Positions 45,892 to 58,689 of a DNA stretch of 64,000 bases are shown here, in pieces. The translations under genes were made by a program, and so were the position numbers. Position 1 is the stretch's first letter. Every line of letters starts with the position of its first letter. Origin of the DNA: Amia ocellicauda. Taxonomy: Eukaryota > Chordata > Actinopteri > Amiiformes > Amiidae. The notes under the pieces were generated by a model that saw nothing but the letters and a program-made list of their open reading frames with translations, was not told the DNA's origin and searched no databases. The DNA lies in NCBI RefSeq assembly GCF_036373705.1, contig NC_089856.1, forward strand, positions 67,001 through 131,000, given 5' to 3'.

Positions 45892-47381
45892 TTATGGTCT
45901 CTCTGCTGCGTGAACGCGCTGGTGTCTGTTGAGATGAGAAGCAGCAGAAAAGTTCTTCCCACACTGGGCACACCAGTACGGCTTCTCTCCCGTGTGAGTG
46001 CGCAGGTGTATGTTAAGATTAGCTGCCTGAGAAAAGCTCTTTCCACAGTGTGCACAGCTGAACGGTCTCTCGCCTGTGTGAGTGCGCTGGTGTGCATGGA
46101 GGTTAACTGCCTGGGTGAAGCTCTTCCCACACTGGCCACAACAATAAGGTCTCTCTCCTGTGTGGATGCGCTGGTGTCTCGTGAGGTTAGACGCATCAGA
46201 GAAACTCTTCCCGCACTGGAGACAGCAGAACGGTCTCTGTCCTGTGTGAATGCGCTGGTGTTTGTTGAGACAGCCTGCCTCAGAAAAGCTCTTCCCACAC
46301 TGCCCACAGATGTACGCTCTCTCTCCTGTGTGAACACGCTGGTGTCTGTTGAGGCTAGCTAACTGAGAGTAGCTCTTCCCACACTTGACACAGCAGTACG
46401 GTTTCTCTCCTGTGTGAGTGCGCTGGTGTGCGTCCAGAGTGTCTGCCCGAGAGAAGCTCTTCCCACACTGGGTGCAGCAGTACGGTTTCTCTCCTGTGTG
46501 AATGCGCTGGTGTGCACTGAGGGTATCTGCCCGCGCAAAGTTCTTCCCACACTGGGCACAGCAGAACGGTCTTTCTCCTGTGCGAATGCGATGTTTTCCA
46601 CGCCGCAGCGGTGAGGAGGGGGGGCTGGAGGAGCTGGAGGAGCTGGAGGAGCTGGAGGAGCTAGGGGGTCTAGGGGGCCTAGGGGGTCTGGGACGTAGCC
46701 GTCTGCGCTGTGATGATGGGCTCTCCCCTCTCACTGCACTGTCGCTCCCCTCACTGAGCCCCGTCCTCAAGGCAGCACACTGTCCAGCTACAGGGAGCTC
46801 AGGCCCCAGGTCACACTGTCCAGCTACAGGGAGCTCAGGCCACAGGTCCCAGGCACTGTCTGTAATGTTGTCAATTTTGAGATGTCCAAGTGCATCTCTG
46901 AAGGGAGTCTGTGTTCTCGGCTCCACTGTGTAAACACACTGCAGTGCGTCGTCCTCTGTTTTAATGTGATCAGACAGCAGACTGGGTCCACACTGTGTTC
47001 TGGGAGAGCCTGGCTCAGCACCAGCTGTACTGGGTCCACACTCAGATCCCAGAGACTGGGTCCTGCAGAAATCCACAGTGTGGGTGCAGTCCAGCTCAGG
47101 ATCACTCTTTATGACCACTGACCCTGCACTGTCAGATGCCAGTGCCCCGAGTCCCTGTGTCGACCCCTCAGTGTGTGGCTCTGCCATGTGGCCAGACTCC
47201 TGTCCCCCAAGTTCCTCCTCACTCTGTCTGCTCCTGGGCTGCTCACTCAGCCCCTGGGTGCCTTCAGTAGCTGTGGGCTCTGTGTCCTGACTAAGACTGG
47301 AGCCCCCCTCCTGCTCCCAGTGCTGCTGCTCAGTGGGAGCCCTTTCCCCAGAGTCAGGGAGAGCGCTGGCCTCTACAGCTC
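45892..47381 (-). CDS. C2H2 zinc-finger protein, last exon (gene 1)
   Basis: Probably a sequence-specific nuclear DNA-binding protein. The exon begins after a good acceptor (CTCTCCCCCAG) at 47382, phase 1. Reading upstream through it would be intronic, so the first exons are not identified. An acidic, Ser/Gly/Glu-rich region with VIKSDPE and HIKTEDD (SUMO-acceptor-like) comes first, then a Pro/Arg stretch and a run of about 13 Ser. Eight C2H2 fingers follow with TGEKP/TGERP linkers (first C at about 46570, last finger ending HQRVH). All Cys and His are present. Paralogue of 62585-63877. Confidence 0.85.
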
Positions 47382-47459
47382 CTGGGGGAGAGATGACACA
47401 GGAGAACAGCACTGAGAACAGCAGCTCTGAAAACTCACACAGTTCATGCAATTCCTACA

Positions 47460-47990
47460 CAAGTCATTATATCAGAACATAATTCAGAAGTGCTAATAAA
47501 GTGTCCAGTCAGCAAATAAACTGGGAGCATGTATGAAGTCAGACAGTGAGAGCACAGCCTGGTGCTCGTATATGGAAAGTCAAATGGATTTCAAAACTTC
47601 TTGAAATATTTCATCTCTAAATACTGTAGACCTCTAAATAAACCGAGAGCATGTAGGCACTCTGTGTCAGAGTGCAGTTTTCCCACTAGTGCAGCTGTTC
47701 CAATGATTGTATGATCACAATTATAGGAACAGACCACAATCAAATAATATGAAACAGAAGGATTTACAAGTTGCCACAGGCAGACACAGGACAGTACAGG
47801 TGAAATGCAGCCATCTTGTTGTTTTCCTAATTTCAGACCAGTCTTGGCATTGCTCATTTTGTTTTAAGTTTGCCTTAATTGAAGTCAATTCAGTTCAGCT
47901 GCTGAGTTGGTGGAAGTAAACAGGTTGTAGAAGGGAGATTTAGTCAAGGACTAGCAGGAAATCTGTTGCAGGAGGAGCCAGGTGGGGCCA
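47460..47990. other. Intron or 5' region of zinc-finger gene 1, nothing recognised
   Basis: No further exon, repeat or RNA gene could be supported here. The upstream coding exon of the finger gene may lie in or beyond this stretch. Confidence 0.5.
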
Positions 47991-49135
47991 GACAAAAGCT
48001 ACTTAAAGCAGCTGTTGAGAAAGAGCTGCGCTGTTTCTCAGTCACAAAAGTTAAGCAGTTGACTAGGGAACAAGAACCAAGAGACAAAAACAAAACAAAA
48101 CAACAACATCGAGAAGCATGTGGCCACTAGTGTCAGGTTTGCAGAATGAAACCTTCTTGGATGACTTCATCCAGGAAGGCAATCATTTGTGAACGTTGTT
48201 GAAATCCTAGAGATTAAGGTTCATGATCTTGAGGCTCAGATTGTTGATCTGCACTGTATTAGGGATATAGAAGAATTGGTGAATCAGCCCATGAAAGAGA
48301 TGGTGTGCAGCCAAAACCTAGAATAGTTGAGACCTTAGAGCAGGACAGCGTGGAGAACTGCTGGGTTACAGTAGGTCGTAACCGCAGAACAGGGCGTGCA
48401 CAACCCCTAGAGACATCCCAAGAGCTAGAACTGCCCAACAGGTTCCAACTGCTGGACACCGAGTTGGACAGTGACGGCTCAGAGGGTGATGGGGGGGCAG
48501 TTGAGCACCAGAGCACCATGGTGCCCACTCCCCCCAGAAGAGGGAGGTAGTTATAGTAGGAGACTCAATTCTTAGAGGTGTAGATCACACAGTGTGTTCT
48601 AGTGATACTATCTGTTAAATGGTATCTTGCCTGCCTGGTGCTCAGGTTGCAGATCTCCCTAAACTAGTAGACGGGCTACTGGCCAAAGCTGGGGGAATCC
48701 ACTGGTCTTGGTCCACACTGGAACCAATGACATAGGAAAAGGAAGGGCTCTGCAAAACAAATTTAAAGAGTTAGGAAACAAACTAAGGAGCAGAACCTCC
48801 ACGGTAGTTTTCTCTGAAATACTTCCGGTACCACGTGCCAGGCCAGGGAGACGGGCAGAGATTAGAAAGTTTAACACGTGGTTGAAATCCTGGTGTAGGA
48901 AAGAGGGTTTTAGATTTATGTAGCATTGGTGTTTCTTCTGGGATAGATGTAGACCATCCAGATTGTACAGGTCCCATCTAAACAGAAGGGGGGCTAATAC
49001 ATTGGGAGAGCGTATGTGCCGAGTAATTGAGAATCTTTTAAACTAGGGACCAGGGGGGCAGGGAGCTCTGACAATGGGAGTGTCACAATCAAGTGACACT
49101 GAAGATATATTAGAAGGGTTTACTTTTTACTCAGT
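47990..49135 (+). mobile_element. CR1/L2-type LINE ORF1 remnant with SGNH esterase motif
   Basis: Broken frames on the plus strand include VVIVGDSILRGVDH (48545-48590), then CLPGAQVADL and HTGTNDIGKG (48715-48745), the block pattern of the SGNH/GDSL esterase domain found in ORF1 of CR1-type LINEs. Several stops and frameshifts (for example after SSDTIC). Reverse transcriptase and 3' tail are absent here. Confidence 0.6.
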
Positions 49136-49443
49136 TACTTAACTGATTTAGTAATGTATTCAGTATGATATTTAACACAGTTAATTTTTTAAAAGGGCAT
49201 TTTCATTCAGAGGCACTGATGCTTATACAATGGTCTGTATCTAGCCAAGTTAATGTATTATTCCAATGTAAGTGATCGAGAAATTAGGGTGGAACAAAAA
49301 AACTCCTAAATCTTTGCAGATAGGACGGTAAAATTACATTACCAATACAGAGATAGAACATTACAAATCAATCAGTTAGTTAATATATGCATTTAGAGGT
49401 TATATGTGTGATTTAATTTGCTTGTCCACAGCCACTCATCTAA

Positions 49444-50949
49444 TGCCCCGTTTCCACTAGCCACGTTCAGGTGCACCTCCGTGTGGCCGGGCTGTAACTG
49501 TACACTTTGCTGGCAGCGTTTCCACTACATTGTCGTGAGGTACAGCTGCCCTAGGAAGTGACTGTGAGACACGAAAGGTCAAAACGCATCTGGTACACTC
49601 GGTATTCTGGGATTTAGTGTTTTAAACTGGAGGCTGAAATACCTCTAACATTAAAGTGCAATAAACACAGTCTTATAGTATAATTTATACCAGATATTCA
49701 AAAGTACAAATACAATTAAACAATATATAAAACAAATGACATCACTTAAAATGTCTTCTAGTTTATTTGATTTTGTTAACCAGTGCATCGTAAATAACCG
49801 TGTTACTTCTCCCTGTATCATGATCCAATTAACATTGACAATATAGCTTAATTTAAGTATCCTAGATATTCAGCCTTATTATTTGACTGTGGGAGAATGA
49901 AATGTGTTGCATTATTAAATACAGTGCGCTGAGTTTAAATCTGTCCCGTGTAGCCACTACATGTCTATATCATGAAATATACAGTATGACAGTCACAGAC
50001 AGTTTCTTAAGCAAAACCAATGCATGTATATAAAAATACAGTTACAACACTCTGGGATCCATAACTTAATGAACAGTTTTCCCACAAATTCAGTGTTAGC
50101 ATGTTTTCTCTGTACCTGCAGCTTTATCAATGTGCAAAATAAAAGCCACATCAATAACTTTTATTGTGAATGGGATTCCTTTAAAAACACATTTGACACT
50201 GTAATGAATGGATCAGTTGTATTAATCGATACGTTTTGTAAGGTTTGTATTTCTGCAGTCGGTAAAGCTCTATACTTGGATTATCATTAACATATAGTTA
50301 TAGCGATAATGAGGGATTACAAATGTAATTAAAATATACGATTTTTCATGAGATTGATCATATAAAAATCTGCCTCCGTTTTAAACATTTTAATAGTTTT
50401 AAGATACTGTAAAAAGGGGAAAGCTAAAAACCATGCCGTTTACATAATTTTTAGAGAATTAACAATTTGACATCGGGACATTAAATTTAAATCCAGGATG
50501 AATATTTCATATTTGCGTGCATCTATAACAAAAAAAATAAAGTATTTCGTCAGGGCACATTGTATTGCAGTCCTATGCAGTCCTTTCTGCAACAGGATTT
50601 TCGCGATCTTTTCAAACACTCTTAAATGTCTTTCAGTAATTAACCCTGTGTGGCACTTTTCAACCGTACATTAATAACTGCTCCAGATTAATCGTTTCCC
50701 AAGGTACACTCCTTCTTTGGAAAAGTTTCAACCGCATCGAGAGCAGCAGCCATTACTGTAGTTACAATTTCCAGCTGCAGTGGCGCTGCGTCTGTGACGT
50801 CACAGTACTGACCCGGACCGGTGTGGAAACTGTGCCGCCTGAAACTAGTCCGGGCGCAGGCGGAGGTGCAGCTGAGCCCCAGTACAACCCCCCTGGCCCG
50901 GCACGGCCACGCTGAGGTCCAGCTAAATGTGGCCAGTGGAAACGGGGCA
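49444..50949. mobile_element. Non-autonomous DNA transposon with TGCCCCGTTTCCACT ends
   Basis: 1506 bp. Ends TGCCCCGTTTCCACTAGCCAC and its near reverse complement, with imperfect inversion continuing inward. Flanked by TAA on both sides (49441-49443, 50950-50952), which suits a PIF/Harbinger-type target. An AT duplication cannot be excluded because the flank is ambiguous. No transposase is visible inside, and the interior is AT-rich. Confidence 0.75.
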
Positions 50950-51693
50950 TAATTAACCTAGCAAATTGTTTGACGACGAACGACTGTTTGGTGCTGTGTA
51001 TTTATTTTTACGCATATTAATATTTTTGACAGTGATCTCCCTCCATACCTTACCAGCGTTTGCGACCATACTTTATTCATTGTCACATTTTTTGCTAATT
51101 CTTGCTAATTTATATATGCCATTTCCATTGCTAACGCCTTTTCAGTAGTATACACGAAGGTTAAATCTTTTTCGCACAACAACCTCTTTTGTACAAAGTC
51201 ACAGTGCAGGCCACAGACAGACCCGTCCCGCAGCGCCTGACAACAACGCTGCAGCTCAGAGATCAGCAGAGAGGGAGAGGGAGAGACAGTCTCCCTCTGT
51301 GGAACCGAGACGTCCTGCAATAACGGCTGTGTTGGGGATATATGCCGCTGCAGCACTTCAACGAGTTCGGCGAAAGTTTTGTGGGTTGGCTTGTCGGGTG
51401 CCAGTACATGTTAAGCGCTGGAAAGCCCGATATCGTGTTACACAGAAACACACTTACACGTCTGTGGTCTTCTCGGTAGATCGGACCTCTCGATATACGA
51501 TTCAAACTGTCTCTCCTCTGTAAACTCAACCGCGCCACTGCACCCACACAGCGCTGTGCTGCACACACTGCTGTCCCGCCACGCTTCTGCCGGGCATAAA
51601 GGTTCCTACCTACTATATCACCCGCAACAGTCATCTCATTGTGGGCTATTTCGGTTTGGGCTCAGTATTTAGTATTGTTGTGATAGGAAGTGT

Positions 51694-51955
51694 GTGTTTA
51701 CATGGGTTCGACAAGCAGACTTTAGTCATTCTGCACAGAGTCTGCGGAAAGTCTGAGCATTCACTGGCTAAATGTTAATATTCTACGCAGATTCGTGTAG
51801 CGCAGATTTCCGCAGTTCTGAACAGATCTGCAGAATCTCACCGATCCTATTGGTGGAGCCGCGCAAACCCGCGCAGAACTGCGGAAATCTGGGCAGCACG
51901 AACGTGACCATTGACTGAAGTCTGCGCGACGTGAACGCAGCCACGTAAACACGCC
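51694..51955. mobile_element. Foldback/MITE-like element
   Basis: Outer ends GTGTTTACATGG and CCACGTAAACAC pair with one mismatch. Inside, AGATTTCCGCAGTTCTG (51804-51820) is the exact reverse complement of 51874-51890. No coding potential, and target duplications were not resolved. Confidence 0.45.
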
Positions 51956-52796
51956 GACAGAGTGATGCATTCTGGGCATGGTAGTTTTCTGTAGGAAGTC
52001 TGCATACAGTCATGTAGCCGGAGATATCAATTAAAAGGAGTGAGATTAAGAGTTGAAAAACAGACTACACCTGCAGTGGGTAACTGTGGGATTTAATCAA
52101 AGGCTTCTTTTGGAATCGTTGCAGGATATGAAGATGTATTGGACCTAAAGAGACAGTAAGTGACTGGGTTTATTTATGTAACTACTGAATTGAATATGAA
52201 CTGTATCTGTTATTTATGATTTATTTATATGTCTATTTGGGGTTTTATTTATGTAATTTGTACGTGAATATGTACTGTATCTGTTATTTATTGTTTATTA
52301 TAGCGCTATTTGTTTTTAACAAAGCTTAAATAGTGATTCATAACAGAAGACTAGTTTTGTCAGTGACTTATTGCTGGTGATGAAAAGTGCATGATAAATT
52401 GACAGGATACATTAGGCTCCATTTAAGAACTCCTATGCGTTAAAGGCAGACACAACAAAAGCTTGTTTCTGTAGCATCTTCACACACTATGCCTATTCTT
52501 CATGAAACCAGGCCACTGAAGAAAAATAGGCTACAATGCAAAGACAATTTGAACACTATTCTGTTTTTCACTTCTGACAAATTAATTAAACATTTAAATA
52601 CAATTAATTTAAATTTAAATTAACCTTTAACCATTCCGTGATACAGAAAACAAGCCTATCATTGATATTTTAAAAATGTTCTTTTGAAAACAATCACAAT
52701 TAATGTATTGTACATACAGCTTGGTCCTTCAGACAATTAAATACCTTTCAGTAATTTTAAAGAAAAGTCCATTTAAATATTTTAATATTTAAAAGA

Positions 52797-53009
52797 CATT
52801 CAAGACAGAAAACAGGAGACACTTCTTCACACAGAGAGGCATCACAATCTGAACAAACTCCCCACTGATGTGGCTGAAGAGACAATTTGGGAACATTCAA
52901 AAACAGACTGGATAGGATCCTTGGATCACTTAGTTATTAATGGACACCAAACGAGCATGATGGGGTGAATGGCCTCCTCTCCATTGGACGTTTTCTTATG
53001 TTCTTATGA
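52797..53009 (-). mobile_element. CR1/L2-type LINE 3' tail fragment
   Basis: Same tail as at 17640, again in the opposite polarity to the array copies, ending in CTTATGTTCTTATG. Confidence 0.8.
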
Positions 53010-53318
53010 AAGTTCACTTACTTTCCAGTGGGCTCCTCAGTCTGAGTTAATCCAATATGGATTAATCCATTATTGCCCAGTACTATGTGAATTACATTAG
53101 ATTATGTTGCAGTATTCTGCCAGAATGGGGATGCTCAGTTGATTTTGCCAACATCTTTTTCGAAGTTATGCTGTTGCACGAATGACGGTAGCCTTCCAAT
53201 GCTGCAACCTCAATGGACTTGAATGGAAGCCTGTAATTGGTGTAACCACAGGCTTAGGATGACCACACTGCATTGAATGCTTAGACTACACTCTGTAAGG
53301 GATTCTGTTGAATTGATA

Positions 53319-53762
53319 CAGTGAGGGGAAAAGTATTTAATCCCCTGCTGATTTTTGCCCACTGACAAAGAAATGATCAGTCTATAATTTTAATGGTAGG
53401 TGTATTTTAACAGTGAGGGATAGAATAACAACAAAAAAATCCAGAAAAACTCATTTCAAAAAAGTTATAAATTGATTTGCATGTTAATGAGGGAAATAAG
53501 TATTTGACCCCTTTAGTACTTAGTACTTGGTGGCAAAACCCTTGTTGGCAATCACAGAGGTCAGACGTTTCTTGTAGTTGGCCACCAGGTTTGCACACAT
53601 CTCAGGAGGGATTTTGTCCCACTCCTCTTTGCAGATCCTCTCCAAGTCATTAAGGTTTCGAGGCTGACGTTTGGCAACTCGAACCTTCAGCTCCCTCCAC
53701 AGATTTTCTATGGGATTAAGGTACAAAATCAGCAGGGGATCAAATACTTTTTTCCCTCACTG
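53319..53762 (-). mobile_element. Tc1/mariner family 1, deleted copy
   Basis: 444 bp between CAGTGAGG ends with TA flanks. Keeps the transposase C-terminus from LNPIENLW to NKGFATKY (53520-53720), including the Trp codon that is a stop in the copy at 13752. Everything upstream in the gene is deleted. Confidence 0.9.
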
Positions 53763-53764
53763 TA

Positions 53765-55390
53765 TGTAATATCAGATTCACAGCACTTTCTTAAAATATG
53801 TAGACAGAGACACAGGCATTAACAGACCATGTAGTGGGAAAAAGGGGTGGAATACTAAAAACTGGTATTGGTTATCGTTCTGCTTCCTTGGCATTCGTGA
53901 ATAATCATCTCTGTTTTCAGGTTTTGTTCATATTAAGAGAATAAAGTTCACATTGAAATCAGTGCCATTATTTCATGGAGACATACTGCAGATAATATAC
54001 ACATTCTACAGTTGTTTTTTTTATAGCATTAAAATATAAGATAATAGTTGATACATTACAGGAGTGCACTAGGTATCTATCCCTACTGAATTTGGTTCCT
54101 TTTGCCTTTCTCCATTCATCTTTGTACAGCTTGCTGGCCAGCACAAAGTGCCAATGGGTCAGTAATGCAGCAATCCTGACATCAAAAATAGAACCAGATG
54201 CTATTTAGTATGCAATTTTTATACCAAGAATTCAATTTCTGATATCAAAAATACAGTTCATTCTTGATATCAAGAAATTGTATTTCGGATATCAGTAATT
54301 ATGGATTAAATGTCACAACGGCTTGCCATATGTAACTGAATATAGTAAAATCTTTTTTCAAAGTATTTTTTGCTGTTGAGTGAAATTGTTTCTACTTTGG
54401 TCTTCTTGATATGAGTCAGCCAGAGAACATGAGTTCAGTTCATGCTGGGGTGAAATGTTTACTGACCATTTACACTATTTTACAAGCAAGCAGAATAAGA
54501 CAGAGAGAGTAGTATAGGGCTGACCATGTCATATTGATGCTCATAGTATTTGTTGTGCCATTGTGAATTGGCTGATGGAAAGAACATTTAATTACTTATT
54601 ATTACTAAATTAAACATTATTAATTATTAAAAGACAAATTATACTGTTTTGATGGAGTGCATCTATGCAGTGGCACAGCAGCTCCATTGACATATGTGCC
54701 ACTATTTTTGATCATGTGATAAATCATGGCCTTTCAATGCGAGAGGCTGGGTGCAGCCCAATCTAAGCAGGTCAAATGTGGCATCAATAATTACTGTAAA
54801 AGTATTCATAAATGGGAAAAGGTAAGTGACCATAGATTACTTCACTGGATTACGGTACTATACAATATACACATCAGGAGTTTTCATCATCATCATCTTC
54901 CTTGACCATTTAATTATATCCATTTATAGACTTGAAAAGACAACCCAAGGAAGAGTCAACACTGAACAGGAGGCTGCCATTGTAGATACACTGGTTTCAA
55001 ACAACTCAGTATGTTTGAGGGAAAGAGATTAGGTTCCAGTCTGTACAAGTCAGGGGTCATCACAGTGATGCATTTCCTTACAATATTTAGTTGCAGACAG
55101 TTATAATGGCTACCCATGTTCATTTTGTGTTTCCCTTGAGGCAAATGTGTTGCCACATAAATTCATATATACGTGGATGAAGCAATTAAATTTGCCCAGA
55201 GAGAGCAGACTTCTCATTAACATATTTTAATCAACATCTTACGCTCATTCGATGGGATTGGGCACAGGTGGGACAAGCCCACCCTTATGCCACAGGTTGG
55301 CACATAATGGAATGAAAATGCTGCTACACAGCTGTTAAATGCAACAAGACTTATGCCTTTTAAAAAACAGCGGTAAGACTCAACAAAAAG
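53765..55390. other. Intergenic, no gene recognised
   Basis: AT-rich. Around 54215-54300 several GATATCA-containing stretches (TGATATCAAGAA) recur in inverted order. No credible coding frame. Confidence 0.5.
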
Positions 55391-55394
55391 TTGC

Positions 55395-56660
55395 ACAGTT
55401 GTGCAGCATGATCACAGACTGACCAAACTGCTACAGAGAGCGAGAGAGTACAATCTCAAGTTAAACAAAAGCAAGTGCAAGATCAGAACAGAAATAAGAT
55501 ATATTGGTCACATACTCACAGCTGATGGTCTGAAACCACAAAATGTGAGAGCCAGGGTGCAACTTCCTCTACCTGAAAACAAACAAGCATTGATGCAATT
55601 CATGGGAATTATACAATATCTTGCCAAATTAATTCCTAACCTGTCTGAGGTCAGTGCTCCGCTCAGGAAGTTACTTGAGATCGATACTACATGGCACTGG
55701 GAAGATTAACAAAAAATAAGCTTTGAAAACCTCAAAAGACTGATTACAAATACACCAGCACTGAAGTGCTACAACATCAACAAACCCATCAAACTATCTC
55801 TGGATGCCAGTTCAGAAGCCATAGGAGCAAAGCTTGTGGCTTGTGGGTCATGAGCATTCAGACTGTCAGCACAGATACGCACAGTTTGAAAAAGCTACTA
55901 GCCAGTCTATGGATGTTATAAATTGCATTAATATGTGTATGCCAGAGAAATACATGTTGAGAGTGATCACAAACCTTTGGAAAACCTTTTCAAGAAGCCA
56001 CTTCACCAAGCTCCTCCAAGGTTGCAGAGGATGTTACTCAGACTACAAAGATGCAGTATGCACATCGCCAATGTGTTGAGCCGAGCATATCTCAACAAAC
56101 ATAGCGAAGACCTGCTGGGAGAAGAGATGTAGGTCAACTGGATCACACTATGTTTGAAGAGAAACTGCAAGTGTTCAGAAAGGTAACAGCAGAAGATCCA
56201 CAAATGCAAATTCTGACAGAAATAACAATGAGTGGATGGCAAAGTGAGAAGAAAGCTGTTCCAAAAGAAATTCAGCTATACTAGACATTCAGAGTGGAAA
56301 TCAGCTACACATCAGGGCTCATGTTCAAAGTTGCAAAGCTCATTGTACCAAACCAACTAAAACAGGAGTTGCTGAACAAAGTCACACCTGGGAATAGTAA
56401 AGTTAGGGGAAGAGCCAGGGACATTCTCTATTGGCCAGGCATGTCAACTCAGATTGAGGACACTGTGTCTCAGTGTGCTGTCTGTAACACAAATAAAAAC
56501 AGCAACCCCAGAGGACCTGTGCTCACATACAGTGCCAGGAAGAGCATGGTCAAAAACTGGCACTGATCTCTTTTACTACAATGACTCTTACTTAATCTGT
56601 GTGGACTATTATGAGGTGTTCTTTTTCTGCAAGACTTTGATTTCTTCTGGATACTTTAGT
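55395..56660 (+). mobile_element. Ty3/gypsy-like pol remnant
   Basis: Plus-strand fragments in order: RT C-terminus (NLKLNKSKCKIRTEIRYIGH, then QFMGIIQYLAKLIPNLSE), RNase H (LDASSEAIGAKL, ESDHKPLENLF) and the integrase zinc domain (RDILYWPGM, then CAVCNTNK). Many stops and frameshifts. No LTRs were found. 5' part missing. Confidence 0.8.
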
Positions 56661-58640
56661 CTCTAGCTGAAGCAGATTAGCTCAGTTTCAGCTTGGACAA
56701 GTCATCCATTGTAAGCGGTTTCTTATCTAGTGTTACTTTATATTTCTGCATTTGCTGCTGGAGCAAAGCTTTCTGTTTGTCAGGGTCACTCTCAGACTGA
56801 CTGATTGTAACTTGAAACTCTTTTCTTTTACCACTCAGGTGAAACAACATTTCTTTCAGTCGGATAAACTATTCAACAGCTTTCTTCAGCTGATGCCATT
56901 TTGAGTAGTAATTGATTGTTTGTTCAATGCATCAGAATTGTCCTTTATATTCATGAGATTGACTTTTTTTTATCTCAACGTCATCCTCTGGAACTTGACT
57001 CAGTTGATCTGGTCTTTTTGGCCATTCACTTTCTTCTTTCAACAGGAAACTCGGTCCCTGTATCCAGTTTTCTCTGTTAATAAAGTGTTCAGCTTTCAAA
57101 CCTCTGGAGGCCTGATCTGCTGGGTTCACTGAGGTGTTGACATACCTCCATGGTTTGGTTCTGTAGCCTCACGGATAATAGCAATTCTGTTGGCCACAAA
57201 AGTCTTGAAACGCATGGTTTCATTCTCTATGTACTTCAAAACTGTAGAGCTATCCATCCAGAAGGTAGACTCTTCAAGTGGAACTTGTAGCTCTTCCCTC
57301 AGCATTTTGTCAACTTTGACTGCAACGACTGCTGCTGTCAACTCCATTCTTGGAATAGTGATCTGTTTCAGCGGCGCCACCCTGGATTTTCCCATCAGAA
57401 AGGAACAATGCTTCTTGCCTTTTTTATTCGTCAGCAGGTATGACACTGATCCATTGCCAGAAAAGTGATGTAGCCGTGTCGTCTTTGTGGTGCCAAAACT
57501 TGAAGGCTTGATACATCTGTTAACATTAAAGCTGAAAAGCTGCTTCAGGTCTGTCAACCATTTCTGCCAATTCTGAGCCAGTCCATCTTGGATGTCTTCG
57601 TCCCAGCCTCACATCTCTCTACACAGGTCTCTTAATATAAGCTTCACTGGTAGAATGAACGGTGCCAAAAAACCAAGAGGGTCATAAATAGAACTGACAA
57701 TGGAGATAATTCCTCATTTTGTGATTGGTTTATCCTGTATGTGCATCTTGAACTTAAACATATCCGTTTTGGTACACCACTGAACACCAAGAGCTCTCTC
57801 CATGGGATGACTGTTGTGGCTCAGGTCTAGATCTTTGACTTCTGTGGCTCTTTCTTCTTCTGAGATGGATAATAAGACAATTCAGCTGTTGCTCATCCAT
57901 TTCGTCAAACAGAACCTTCCACTGGAACACAAAGTTCTGAGATCCCTTGCCAAAGCAACTGCATGGTCCTCTGATGACACAGACTTCAAACAATCAACAT
58001 AAAAGTTTCTGAACACTGTGTCAACCACCTCTGGTGTTGTCTTGTCTCAGCTGTTCTTCTCAGTGCATAGGATGCACAACTGGGGGATGATGTGGCTCCA
58101 AACAGGTGCACAACCATTCTGTACTCCACTTTTGCTTGACTCAAGTCGCCATCCGGTTACCACAGGAAACGTAGCAGATCAGCATCTTCAACCGGAACTT
58201 TGACCTGGGAAAAAACTCAATGTCCGCCATCATAGCCACAGGGTCTTCTCTGAATCTGGTCAGGACACTGATAAGTGTGTTGGTGAGGTCGGGTCCCTGA
58301 AGTAACTGTTCGTTCAGCAAGGTTCCCCGATAAATTGCATTGCAATCGAAGACTACACAATCTTCTTTTTCTTCTGATGGTAAACTCCATGGTGAGGAAT
58401 ATACCACACTCTTCCGTCTTCTCGTTTCAGTTGTTCTTGGAGTACCTTCACAGCATATCCTTTGAACCTTAACAAAAGGTTCAGTCTTCTCACTTCTCTT
58501 GGACTAATCTTCACGCTTGAGACTGTCTTCTCTTCAATGTTCCTCTCTTCACTCTTCTTGGAGATGACACTGTCTTCTTTAATGACATGCAACATGCTTG
58601 GGTGCCTCAGAGAACAATCTTGACAAGTCATTCTCTTCTT
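56661..58640 (-). mobile_element. BEL/Pao-like pol remnant
   Basis: Minus-strand fragments: RT ([41 protein letters not shown]), then RT/RNase H (IPRMELTAAVVAVKV, FWMDSSTVLKYIEN, RFKTFVANR) and NPADQASRGL with WIQGP. These block patterns are diagnostic of BEL/Pao elements. Interrupted by several stops. No LTRs identified. Confidence 0.8.
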
Positions 58641-58682
58641 GCAATCCTTGCTAAGGTGCCCCTGTGTAAGACATCCAAAACA
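58641..58682 (-). other. BEL/Pao CCHC zinc knuckle
   Basis: On the minus strand CFGCLTQGHLSKDC fits CX2CX4HX4C and is followed by CQDCSLRHPSMLH, the second Cys/His motif typical of the end of BEL/Pao Gag before the protease. Confidence 0.75.
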
Positions 58683-58689
58683 AAGACCC

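Noticed and set aside
51299-51523. 74-codon frame possibly a transposase N-terminus
   Set aside because: No recognisable motif. Chance frame in a GC-richer stretch.
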